Notes under the pieces: generated by a model | Told to the model about the DNA's origin: nothing | Seen by the model: the letters and a program-made list of their open reading frames with translations, nothing else | The model's database searches: none | Source: Verrucomicrobia bacterium UBA2460 | GTDB lineage: Bacteria > Verrucomicrobiota > Verrucomicrobiia > Methylacidiphilales > Verrucolacustridaceae | Assembly: GCA_002342345.1 (NCBI GenBank) | Contig: DDPU01000039.1 | Coordinates: 7,881-27,677, forward strand | DNA: 19,797 bases | Reading direction: 5' to 3' | Translations under genes and position numbers: made by a program | Part shown: positions 1-7,291 of the stretch, piece by piece | Layout of the letters: every line of letters starts with the position of its first letter | Position numbering within the stretch: position 1 is the stretch's first letter

Positions 1-1916
1 AGCCGGATCGCCTCCTCGGGATTACCAAGGGCGAGCGCGCTCAGGCCGGCGTAGTAGAGAGCGTTGTCGGCCAGGGGATCCTGGGGAAACTTCTGGGCCA
101 TTTCCCGGAAGGCGGTGAGGGCTTCCCCGTGGTTTTTTTCCTCGAAATGGGTTTGTGCGATCTGGAAGGAAAGGGCGGGGGCCAGGGTGCTGTCGGGAAA
201 ACGGCTGAGGATTTTGGCCAACTCCGCCCGGGCCTGGGTGCCGGTAAGTTCGCGGGCGCGGAGGCGGGCCTCGATGCCCGAGGCGAGGGCTTGGGGGAGA
301 AGGGGCGACGCGGGGAACTGCTTTTCAAACTCGCCAAAGGCGAGGGCGGCCTCGGCGAAGTTGCCGCCCCGCAGCAGGGAGTTGGCCCGGCGGAGGACGG
401 CTTCGGCCTGGAAGGAGTCGGAACCCGGCAAACGGCCAACCTCCTGCAGGGCCGAGCGGCTGGCGGTGGAATCGCCCTTGGACTCCAGCATTCGTCCCCG
501 TTCGAGGGCGAGGGAGGCCCGGCGCGCGCTTTGCGGAAATCTTTCCGAAAATGTCTTTTCCAGCCGGGAAAATTCCGCTTGGTCGGGAATCCGGGCGCAG
601 GCCAGGGCCGCATTGTAAAGGGCATCCTCGGCCGCCTTCGGGGTGGAGGCGGAGCGAAGGGCGGACTGATAAGCAGCGGCCGCCTCCCCCGCTTTTCCCT
701 CGGCAAGAAGCAGGTCGCCCAGGGCGAAATGCGCGGCAAAGGATATTTCCGCAGGCAATCCGTCCTTCTTCAGCAAATTGAGAAGCTGTTCCCGGGCGGC
801 CGCCTGCTGCCCCTGTTTTGCCAGGGCCTCGGCGAGGATCAGGCGCGCCTCGTTTCCCGCGGGGGAGAAGGGGTAATTTTGGATGAGGTTGTCGAGGTCG
901 GCGGCGGCGGCCTCGGCGTTCCCGGCCTCCAGGGTGGCGGATCCCAGCAGGAGGAGGGCGGGGGAAAATCGTCCCCGCTTGTCGTCGTCATTTTCCCGTT
1001 CACGGACGGCGTCGCGCAGACGGAGTGCGGCGGTGGGCAGGGATTGGGAGGCTTGGGCGGCGGCCAGGTATTCCCGGGCGGCGGCCAGAAAGGTTTCCGG
1101 GTCTCCCCCCTGGTCGAGGGCTTTTTCCAGTGCGGTGGCGGCATCGCCGGGTTTGCCGCGGGCGCGGTCGATTCTGCCGATGGCAATCCAGGCCCGTGCG
1201 AGGACATCCCGACCGGCTCCGTCCGCATCCTCCACCAGGGACTGGAACTGGCGGCGGGCCTCCTCGTTTTTTCCCCGGGCGGAGGTGATTTCAGCCTGCC
1301 AGTAGAGCCCCTCGGTGCGGATCGGGGGTGACGGGGATTCCCGGACAACAGCCAACTGCCTTTCCGCCTCTTCCTGTTTCCCCTCCGCGAGGAGGGTTTT
1401 CACCAGAAGGAGACGGGCGTTATCCGAGGAAGAGGGGTCGTTGCGGTCGATCAGTTCACGCAGTTTTTTTTGACCGGAGTCCCTTTGGTTTTCCTTGAGC
1501 TGGGCCAGGGCGAACCCGAGGCGTGCCCGGTTGGCCTGGTTTTCCGGAAGGGTGGAGAGATCCAGGCGCTCCCACACCTCCAGGGCCTCCTTCCAGCGGC
1601 CCGCCTGGTTCAGGGAAGTTGCGCGGACCAGCAGAGCGCGGGCTTCCAGATCGGGTGGAGAGACTTTCGGGAGATTGGCGAGGGCCTCGGAGGGGCGGTT
1701 ATCGGCGAGGAGAGCTTCAGCAAGCAGCAGCTGTGCCTCCGGGTGGGGGGAGCCTTGGTTTTTCTGGAGCCAACTGCGGATGCGAATGGCGGCATCGCGG
1801 GCCAGGCCATCGCGGATCATCTCCTCGGCGACACGGAGATCCTTGGGAAGCTCCGCGGCCGGCAGCCGCGAGAAGGGGGCCGAGAACAGGATGAGGAGAA
1901 AAAGAAGGATTCTCAC
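1..1916 (-). CDS. Secreted tetratricopeptide-repeat protein (3' end outside window)
   Basis: The reading frame is open from a GTG at 1916 to the window edge (about 638 codons), so the C-terminus is missing. The N-terminus (VRILLFLLILFSAPFSRLPA) is a clear signal peptide ending near an A-A-E site, so the protein is probably periplasmic or outer-membrane associated. The remainder is alanine- and leucine-rich helical repeat sequence with recurring TPR-like pairs of the type 'A...F..F...FP.SP....A', for example LAFGEFEKQFPASP and LTAFREMAQKFPQDP. This resembles the periplasmic YbgF/BamD-type TPR proteins that act as scaffolds in envelope complexes. The GTG overlaps the uvrA stop codon in a 4-base GTGA, so translation is probably coupled to uvrA. 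No catalytic domain is visible, and partner and function are unknown. The long plus-strand frames through the region lack any recognisable family and are antisense shadows. Confidence 0.8.
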   Translation of the reverse strand, partial: MRILLFLLILFSAPFSRLPAAELPKDLRVAEEMIRDGLARDAAIRIRSWLQKNQGSPHPEAQLLLAEALLADNRPSEALANLPKVSPPDLEARALLVRATSLNQAGRWKEALEVWERLDLSTLPENQANRARLGFALAQLKENQRDSGQKKLRELIDRNDPSSSDNARLLLVKTLLAEGKQEEAERQLAVVRESPSPPIRTEGLYWQAEITSARGKNEEARRQFQSLVEDADGAGRDVLARAWIAIGRIDRARGKPGDAATALEKALDQGGDPETFLAAAREYLAAAQASQSLPTAALRLRDAVRERENDDDKRGRFSPALLLLGSATLEAGNAEAAAADLDNLIQNYPFSPAGNEARLILAEALAKQGQQAAAREQLLNLLKKDGLPAEISFAAHFALGDLLLAEGKAGEAAAAYQSALRSASTPKAAEDALYNAALACARIPDQAEFSRLEKTFSERFPQSARRASLALERGRMLESKGDSTASRSALQEVGRLPGSDSFQAEAVLRRANSLLRGGNFAEAALAFGEFEKQFPASPLLPQALASGIEARLRARELTGTQARAELAKILSRFPDSTLAPALSFQIAQTHFEEKNHGEALTAFREMAQKFPQDPLADNALYYAGLSALALGNPEEAIR

Positions 1917-4768
1917 CGGCTTTGGTCCCGCAGCATCTTGCCGGTGGCGCTTTGGCTACAGCGGGCGACTTCGGCCGGGGTTCCGCGGGTGACGATGCGT
2001 CCACCGGCTTCACCGCCGCCGGGTCCCAGGTCGACCAGATAATCGGCGTGGCGAATGACATCGGGGTGGTGCTCCACGACGACGAGGGTATGGCCAGAAT
2101 CGCACAAGGCGAAGAAAACCGAAAGAAGCCGCTCGACCTCCGCGAGGTGAAGCCCGGTGGTGGGCTCGTCGAGAAGGTAAAGCGAAGGGCCGCGGGTGCG
2201 GGAGGCCAAGGCGGTGGCGAGGCGGACGCGCTGGGCCTCGCCGCCGGAGAGGCGGTCGGCGGGTTGGCCGATGGGGAGATAGCCGAGGCCGACTTTGCCG
2301 AGGGCTTCCAAAGCGGAGGAGAGGGTGGGAATGGCCCGGAAAAGCTGCCAGGCCCTGTCGACGGAAAGGTCGAGCACGTCGGCGATGGAATGGCCCCGGT
2401 AAGTGATGGCAAGGGTCTCCCGGTTGTAGCGGCGACCGGCGCAGGTGGGGCAGGGGGCGACCGCTTCCGGAAGAAGCTGAAGCTGGACGGCCACTTCCCC
2501 GTGGCCCCCGCAGGTTTCACAGCGGCCGCCACGGACGTTGAAGCTGAAGCGGGAGGGGCCGAATCCGCGGGCTCGGGAGGCCGGGAGGGCGGCGAACAGT
2601 TTTCGGAGTTCGTCGAAGACGCCGAGGATGGTGAGCGGGTTGGAGCGGGAGAGACGGGCCAGAGGGGTCTGGTCGATCACCAGGGCGCGGGTGAGTTGGT
2701 CAAAACCCTCCAGGGATGAAAACGAGCCCGGTTCCGGTGCCGCGGAGGGGCCCTGCAGATGGCGCTGCAGGGCAGGGGCGAGGGTGTCGAAAATCAGGGT
2801 GCTTTTCCCCGAGCCACTCACCCCGGTGATGCAGCTGAAGGAGCCCAGCGGGATTTCCAGGTCGACCCCCTTGAGGTTATGGGCGGACGCACCGCGCAGA
2901 ATGAGCCGGCCGATCGGCTCGGAACGGCGGGGAGGAAAGGAAATCCTGCGGCGACCGGAAAGAAACGCGCCTGTCAGGGAGTCTTCCTGGGCGGCGATTT
3001 CCTTCGGGGTGCCTTGGGCAACCAGTTTCCCGCCGTCGGCCCCGGCGCCGGGACCAAGTTCGACCAGGTGATCCGCACGGCGGAGCGTCTCCTCGTCGTG
3101 TTCCACCACCAAAAGCGAGTTGCCGAGATCGCGGAGGTCGCCGAGGAGATCGAGGAGCCGGGAGTGGTCGACGGGGTGAAGACCGATGCTGGGCTCGTCG
3201 AGGACGTAAAGGACGCCGGTAAGTCCTCCGCCGAGTTGGGTGGCCAGGCGGGCACGGCGGGCCTCGCCTCCAGAGAGGGTGTCCATGGGGCGATCGAGGG
3301 TGAGGTAACCGAGCCCGAGTTTTTCGAGAAAAGCGAGGCGATGGAGAACCGCCTGGCGGAGGGGGTCAAAGGCGTGGGCGGAGGGACCGGGGGGTTTGGG
3401 GAGCTGTTCCAGAAACTTCCGCGCCGCAGAAACGGAGAGCTGGCAAAAGGAGGCGATGCTGTGGCCTTTTCCGGGAGGTCCACCCAGCGTGACAAGGAGT
3501 GCATCGGGGTGGAGGCGCTGGCCGCGGCAGCTGGGACAGGTGCCGGGGCTGAAAAAACGCCGGATGCGGTTGCGGGCGGATTCCGAAACGGCCGCAGCCA
3601 TGCCGCGGTCGAGCTCCGGGAGAATCCCCTCAAAAGGTTTCTTTTCGCGGACGAGGCGTCCTTGGCGTGTGTTCTGAAGCGTAACGGCCTTGCCGTTGGA
3701 GCCGCGGAGAAAAAAATCCCGTGCGGCGGCCGGCCATTGGGACCAGGGGATGGCCGGATCGACGCCGAGATGACGGGCGAGATCGCGGGCGAGAGCACGG
3801 TAGTAGGAGCGGATGCGGGGATGGGCGCGGTTCCAGGGGGCGATGGCCCCCTTGTCCAGGGACAGTTCCGGGCGGGGGACAACCTTGGAGGGGTCGGGAG
3901 CGAGCCGGACGCCGAGGCCGGAGCAGTCCGGACAGGCGCCCTCGGGGCTGTTGAAGGAGAAATGGCGCGGGGTGAGGTGGGGTGCCCGGTAACCCGTCTG
4001 GTGGTCCATGGCTTCGGAAGAAAGGGGAAGATCCGGGATTCCGGAAGCCTGGGAAAAATCCGGGGAGGTGAAGGTGAGCAGAACGCGTCCTTGGCCCAGG
4101 CGCAGGGCCAGATCCAGGGAGTCTGCCAGGCGGGCGCGGCTGGACTCCTGCAGTTGCAGCCGGTCGATGACCAGTTCCAGGGCCTCCTCCCCGTTTGCGG
4201 AGGAGATGTCGACCCACTTGCCCTGTTGTCGGGCGCGGAGAAAGCCCTCCTTTTTCCATCGGACCGGATCGGCGGAGGCGAGGGGGGCCAGCAGGATGGC
4301 GAAGGCGCCGGCGTGGTCGCGGAGCAGGCGGTCGACGATTTGCTGCGGCGACGAGGCCAGCAGGGGCCTTCCGGTTTTGGGATCGTGGGGCGTGCCGTTG
4401 GTCGCGAAGAGAACGCGAAGGTGATCGTGGATTTCCGTGGAGGTGGCCAGGGTGGAGCGGCCGGAGCCGCCGGAGTGACGCTGCTCGACGGCAAGGGTGG
4501 GGGAAAGGCCCTCGATGGAGTCGACGGCGGGGGCCGGCAGGCGTTCCAGATGAAGCCGGGCGTGGGCCGAAAGACTTTCGAGGTAGCGGCGCTGTCCCTC
4601 GGCGTAGACGGTGTCGAAGGCGAGGGAGGATTTTCCGGATCCGGAGGGGCCGGTGAGGACGACGAGGCGGTGCTTGGGGATGTCGAGATCGAGTCCGGCG
4701 AGATTATGCTGGCGGGCGCCGCGGATGCGGAGGAGATCGCCGGTTCGGCTCACGGGAAGCGCGGCCAT
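1913..4768 (-). CDS. uvrA: UvrABC excinuclease subunit A (DNA damage recognition ATPase)
   Basis: A 951-residue protein, close to the usual ~940 of UvrA. UvrA dimers find bulky DNA lesions and load UvrB for nucleotide excision repair. Two ABC modules are visible: Walker A GPSGSGKS at 40-47 and GVSGSGKS at 649-656; signatures LSGGEA at about 498 and 839; Walker B YVLDEP at 521 and LYLLDEP at about 863. The C-terminal zinc finger is intact (C750, C753, C773, C776). The N-terminal zinc finger is not: C279/C282 are present, but the partner pair expected about 27 residues upstream is replaced by non-cysteine residues (near E252 and D255). The 'RSTLATSTEIHD' stretch also departs from the usual 'RSTVGTVTEIYD'. 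A UvrB-binding region is present, so this is not a short UvrA2, but it could be a divergent paralogue. The start is 18 bp after rpmA; the gene ends in a 4-base overlap with the TPR gene. Confidence 0.93.
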   Translation of the reverse strand: MAALPVSRTGDLLRIRGARQHNLAGLDLDIPKHRLVVLTGPSGSGKSSLAFDTVYAEGQRRYLESLSAHARLHLERLPAPAVDSIEGLSPTLAVEQRHSGGSGRSTLATSTEIHDHLRVLFATNGTPHDPKTGRPLLASSPQQIVDRLLRDHAGAFAILLAPLASADPVRWKKEGFLRARQQGKWVDISSANGEEALELVIDRLQLQESSRARLADSLDLALRLGQGRVLLTFTSPDFSQASGIPDLPLSSEAMDHQTGYRAPHLTPRHFSFNSPEGACPDCSGLGVRLAPDPSKVVPRPELSLDKGAIAPWNRAHPRIRSYYRALARDLARHLGVDPAIPWSQWPAAARDFFLRGSNGKAVTLQNTRQGRLVREKKPFEGILPELDRGMAAAVSESARNRIRRFFSPGTCPSCRGQRLHPDALLVTLGGPPGKGHSIASFCQLSVSAARKFLEQLPKPPGPSAHAFDPLRQAVLHRLAFLEKLGLGYLTLDRPMDTLSGGEARRARLATQLGGGLTGVLYVLDEPSIGLHPVDHSRLLDLLGDLRDLGNSLLVVEHDEETLRRADHLVELGPGAGADGGKLVAQGTPKEIAAQEDSLTGAFLSGRRRISFPPRRSEPIGRLILRGASAHNLKGVDLEIPLGSFSCITGVSGSGKSTLIFDTLAPALQRHLQGPSAAPEPGSFSSLEGFDQLTRALVIDQTPLARLSRSNPLTILGVFDELRKLFAALPASRARGFGPSRFSFNVRGGRCETCGGHGEVAVQLQLLPEAVAPCPTCAGRRYNRETLAITYRGHSIADVLDLSVDRAWQLFRAIPTLSSALEALGKVGLGYLPIGQPADRLSGGEAQRVRLATALASRTRGPSLYLLDEPTTGLHLAEVERLLSVFFALCDSGHTLVVVEHHPDVIRHADYLVDLGPGGGEAGGRIVTRGTPAEVARCSQSATGKMLRDQSR

Positions 4769-4786
4769 TCCCGCGCGTTGCCGGGG

Positions 4787-5047
4787 TTAGGCGGCCGCGG
4801 CGGGCGAGGGATCGATGTGGATGCGCCGGTTGCCGCGATCAAAGCGGACGTGTCCGTCGGAAAGGGCGAAAAGCGTGTGATCCCGGCCCATGCCGACGTT
4901 GGAGCCGGCGTGGAATTTGGTGCCGCGTTGGCGGACGAGGATGGAACCGGCGAGCACGAGCTGGCCACCGAAGCGCTTTACGCCAAGCCGTTGGCTGTGG
5001 CTGTCCCGACCGTTGCGTGTGGATCCCTGACCTTTTTTATGTGCCAT
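4787..5047 (-). CDS. rpmA: 50S ribosomal protein L27
   Basis: An 86-residue protein of normal L27 length. It carries the hallmark N-terminus [20 protein letters not shown], followed by LGVKRFGGQ and [21 protein letters not shown]27 lies at the peptidyl-transferase centre, where its N-terminal tail contacts the tRNA acceptor ends. No cleavable N-terminal extension of the Firmicutes type is present. A good Shine-Dalgarno (GGGGAG, six bases before ATG) supports this start. It follows rplU by 14 bp, the near-universal rplU-rpmA order. The usual next gene, obgE, is absent and uvrA takes its place. Confidence 0.98.
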   Translation of the reverse strand: MAHKKGQGSTRNGRDSHSQRLGVKRFGGQLVLAGSILVRQRGTKFHAGSNVGMGRDHTLFALSDGHVRFDRGNRRIHIDPSPAAAA

Positions 5048-5061
5048 GGCGGACTCCCCGG

Positions 5062-5385
5062 TTAGCGGCCACCTTGGATGGCCTTGATTTTGATGCGGGT
5101 GCGGGACTGACGGTGCCCGACCTTGCGATGATAACCTTCCCGGCGGCGGTACTTGTAAGCGACAACCTTGGGGGCGCGATCCTGGGCCAGCACCTCGGCA
5201 ACGACCTTGGCGCCGGAGACCACGGGTTTGCCCACCTGGACCTTGGAGTCATGGGCAAGAAGAAGAACGTCGGAAATCTCGGTGGAGGAGCCGGGCTCGC
5301 CCGCAAGGCGTTCCACCACAAGGGTATCGCCTTCGCGAACCTTGTACTGTTTTCCACCTGTCCTGATGACGGCAAGGGTTGGCAT
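5062..5385 (-). CDS. rplU: 50S ribosomal protein L21
   Basis: A 107-residue protein, the normal size for L21. Recognisable family segments are [21 protein letters not shown] at the N-terminus, [15 protein letters not shown] in the middle, and the basic C-terminal [17 protein letters not shown] followed by TRIKIKAI. L21 binds 23S rRNA in the large subunit. It is the first gene of the rplU-rpmA pair. The region before it has no Shine-Dalgarno sequence, but has a plausible promoter whose -10 box sits nine bases before the ATG. The unknown 87-residue gene ends about 104 bp upstream, so read-through from the hpnH unit is also possible. Confidence 0.98.
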   Translation of the reverse strand: MPTLAVIRTGGKQYKVREGDTLVVERLAGEPGSSTEISDVLLLAHDSKVQVGKPVVSGAKVVAEVLAQDRAPKVVAYKYRRREGYHRKVGHRQSRTRIKIKAIQGGR

Positions 5386-5394
5386 AAGTTCGAA

Positions 5395-5423
5395 AGCCTA
5401 AGGGAAAAAACGGCAAAGGGCAA
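5395..5423 (-). promoter_or_regulatory. Candidate sigma70-type promoter for rplU-rpmA
   Basis: Reading the minus strand, TTGCCC (5423-5418) is followed by a 17-base spacer and TAGGCT (5400-5395). The -10 box ends only nine bases before the rplU ATG, so a transcript from it would have almost no leader. The matches to consensus are moderate; this is inference from spacing and position. Confidence 0.35.
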
Positions 5424-5489
5424 GGAGACTGTTGGTTGAGGGTGGAGGCTCCGCAAGTGGTATTCTCCAGGGGTGCGGGTGGGGGAGTG

Positions 5490-5753
5490 CTAAGGAAGTT
5501 TCGGGGCTTGGGCCGCAACCGAGCGGACGAGGAGCAGGTCCTCATGGCGGGCGCGGCGGCGGTGGTAGCGCTTCTCCACCTCTTCCAGCAGGGAGGCCCA
5601 TGCGGTTTCAGGAAGAAGCTTGGGGGTTTCCCATTCGTCCGCGCCCTTGGTTTTGCGCTGCCAGGACACCTTTCCGGCAAAAAGGGAGACGCGGTAGAGA
5701 ATGGGAGGTTCGTCCCCTCCCGGCTTTTCCGTCCATTCGATGGCCCGGCGCAC
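5490..5753 (-). CDS. Small conserved-looking hypothetical protein (87 aa)
   Basis: I do not recognise this family. The 87-residue product starts at a GTG 11 bp after the preceding gene. It begins with a predicted beta-rich part (ILYRVSLFAGKVSWQRK) rich in aromatic residues, followed by an amphipathic helix (AWASLLEEVEKRYHRRRARH) with a basic patch. No signal peptide or membrane segment is visible. It is third in a likely hpnH-led operon. Its reality rests on operon spacing, protein-like composition and lack of a better frame. It could be a small nucleic-acid-binding or regulatory protein, but nothing proves that. Confidence 0.65.
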   Translation of the reverse strand: MRRAIEWTEKPGGDEPPILYRVSLFAGKVSWQRKTKGADEWETPKLLPETAWASLLEEVEKRYHRRRARHEDLLLVRSVAAQAPKLP

Positions 5754-5764
5754 GGGCGGTCCGG

Positions 5765-6163
5765 TCAGAGATGACCGCGGTCGGCCGCCTCGCGGGCGAG
5801 GCGATCCATTTCCTTCTGACGCTCTTTCTCGGCCTTGGTCGTCCAGTCGTCCCAGGATTTCCCGAAGGCGGTGTCCTCACCGGTGAAGCGCACCCGGGTG
5901 ACACGGCTGGCAGGAACGGTCAGGGGGGAGGATTCCTTGCCTTGGGGGACGAAGAGCTGCACCTGATCCCCGGTTTCGTTGTAGAGGTAAACGAAACCGA
6001 CGAGATGGGAGCCATCCTGGAAATCCAGCGTGACATCGCCCCGGTAATCGAAAGCAGTTTGCAGGGCGTGGCGACGGGAGGCGGGATCCTTGCAATCAAG
6101 CGTGGAGCCCTCGATCGAGCCGGGCTTTTGCGTGGGAAGGGCGTGCTTGTCGGCCTGAGGCAT
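5765..6163 (-). CDS. Hypothetical protein with predicted small beta-barrel and charged C-terminal helix
   Basis: A 132-residue protein 18 bp downstream of hpnH and very likely co-transcribed with it. Residues about 37-95 read as four or five short beta strands (GDVTLDF, HLVGFVYLYN, QVQLFVP, TVPASRVTRVRF), suggesting a small Sm-like or SH3-like barrel. After FTGEDTAFGKSWDDW the C-terminus (106-130) is a highly charged helix. There is no signal peptide. I have a general impression that similar unnamed proteins occur beside hpnH in other phyla, but I cannot verify that here. The fold assignment is inference and the function is unknown. Confidence 0.75.
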   Translation of the reverse strand: MPQADKHALPTQKPGSIEGSTLDCKDPASRRHALQTAFDYRGDVTLDFQDGSHLVGFVYLYNETGDQVQLFVPQGKESSPLTVPASRVTRVRFTGEDTAFGKSWDDWTTKAEKERQKEMDRLAREAADRGHL

Positions 6164-6181
6164 GGGGGGGGAGCGGGGGAT

Positions 6182-7198
6182 TTAGGTGCCGTAGGCCATG
6201 GCGGCCTTGACGGTGCGGGCGAAGCCGGGGACGGAGCCGAAGGTGTCGTCGACCGAGCTGGCCTCGTAGCCGCAGTGAACCATGCAGTCGCGGCACTTCT
6301 CGTTCCCGCTCCGGTGGCCGTAATTCTCCCAGACGGTCTCCTCCATAAGCTGCCGGAAGGTGGGGACATAGCCGTCCTGCAGGAGGTAACAGGGCTTTTG
6401 CCAGCCGAAGATGTTGTAGGTGGGGTTGCCCCAGGGTGTGCACTCGTAGTCGACGTTGCCCTGGAGGAACTCGAGGAAGTTGGGGGAGAGGTTGAATTTC
6501 CAGGAGCGTTTGCGGTTGGCGAGGATCTGGCTGAACAGTTTTTTGGTCCGCTCGCGGCCGAGGAAATGTTCCTGATCGGGTGCCTTTTGGTAGCTGTAGC
6601 CGGGGGAGAGCATCATCCCCTCGACGCCGAGCTTCATCATTTCGTCGAAGAAGAGGCGGACGCGGGCGGGATCGGCGCCCTCAAAGAGGGTGGTGTTGGT
6701 GGTGACGCGGAAACCGCGTTGCACGGCCTCCCGGATGGCCTCGACGGCGATCTTGTAGGTGCCTTCGCGGCAGACGGCGGCGTCATGCTCGGGCTCGAGG
6801 CCGTCCATATGCACGCTGAAGGTGAGGAACTTGGTGGGCTTGAAGAGGTCGAGCTTGCGCTTGAGCAGGAGAGCGTTGGTGCAGAGATACACGTACTTTT
6901 TGCGGGCCACGAGTCCTTCGACGATTTTGTCCATCTCCGGATGGATGAGCGGTTCGCCCCCGGGAATGGAGACCATGGGAGCGCCGCATTCGTCAGCCGC
7001 GGCCCAGCACTGCTCGGGGGTGAGGCGCTTGCTTAAAACGTGGTCGGGATACTGGATTTTTCCGCAGCCGGCGCAGGCAAGGTTGCAGCGGAAGAGGGGC
7101 TCGAGCATCAGGACGAGGGGATAACGTTTGTTCCCGCGCAGTTTCTGCCCGAGAACATACGAGGCCACCGTCCAGGCTTGGCTGATGGGAACTGGCAT
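6182..7198 (-). CDS. hpnH: HpnH, radical SAM adenosylhopane synthase
   Basis: A 338-residue radical SAM protein. HpnH adds the 5'-deoxyadenosyl radical from S-adenosylmethionine to diploptene, giving adenosylhopane, the first step of extended (C35) hopanoid synthesis. The [4Fe-4S] cysteines are C38, C42 and C45 in RCNLACAGCGK, a form of CxxxCxxC typical of HpnH. The SAM-binding GGEPL is at 80-84. C253, C270 and the C-terminal CRDCMVHCGYEAS (C302, C305, C309) also match the family. Length is normal. No squalene-hopene cyclase or other hpn gene is in the window, so the rest of the pathway must lie elsewhere. The gene leads a minus-strand unit, divergent from nadE. Confidence 0.93.
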   Translation of the reverse strand: MPVPISQAWTVASYVLGQKLRGNKRYPLVLMLEPLFRCNLACAGCGKIQYPDHVLSKRLTPEQCWAAADECGAPMVSIPGGEPLIHPEMDKIVEGLVARKKYVYLCTNALLLKRKLDLFKPTKFLTFSVHMDGLEPEHDAAVCREGTYKIAVEAIREAVQRGFRVTTNTTLFEGADPARVRLFFDEMMKLGVEGMMLSPGYSYQKAPDQEHFLGRERTKKLFSQILANRKRSWKFNLSPNFLEFLQGNVDYECTPWGNPTYNIFGWQKPCYLLQDGYVPTFRQLMEETVWENYGHRSGNEKCRDCMVHCGYEASSVDDTFGSVPGFARTVKAAMAYGT

Positions 7199-7211
7199 AA
7201 GGGAAGCCGAA

Positions 7212-7239
7212 AGGCTACAAATCCTGAAGGATATGTCAA
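7212..7239 (-). promoter_or_regulatory. Candidate hpnH promoter with inverted repeat in the spacer
   Basis: On the minus strand a perfect -35 (TTGACA, 7239-7234) is followed by a 16-base spacer and TAGCCT (7217-7212, three of six consensus matches). The spacer contains the inverted repeat ATCCT-GA-AGGAT (plus-strand view, 7221-7232), a possible operator. The -10 ends 13 bases before the hpnH ATG. This is inferred from sequence only. Confidence 0.4.
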
Positions 7240-7291
7240 CGGAACCCCTTCAGCACAATCCGGAGCACAAATAATTATCCCCTAGGTCATT

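Noticed and set aside
129..1331. A 400-codon plus-strand frame
   Set aside because: It is antisense to the TPR gene, which has a signal peptide and repeat pattern; the plus-strand product is low-complexity glycine-rich.
2759..5065. A 768-codon open frame on the plus strand
   Set aside because: It lies antisense to uvrA, rpmA and the L21 end. Its translation is glycine- and alanine-rich with no family signature. High GC in codon position three creates such long antisense frames.
5432..7036. A 534-codon plus-strand frame
   Set aside because: It is antisense to hpnH and the two small genes; hpnH is unmistakable on the other strand.
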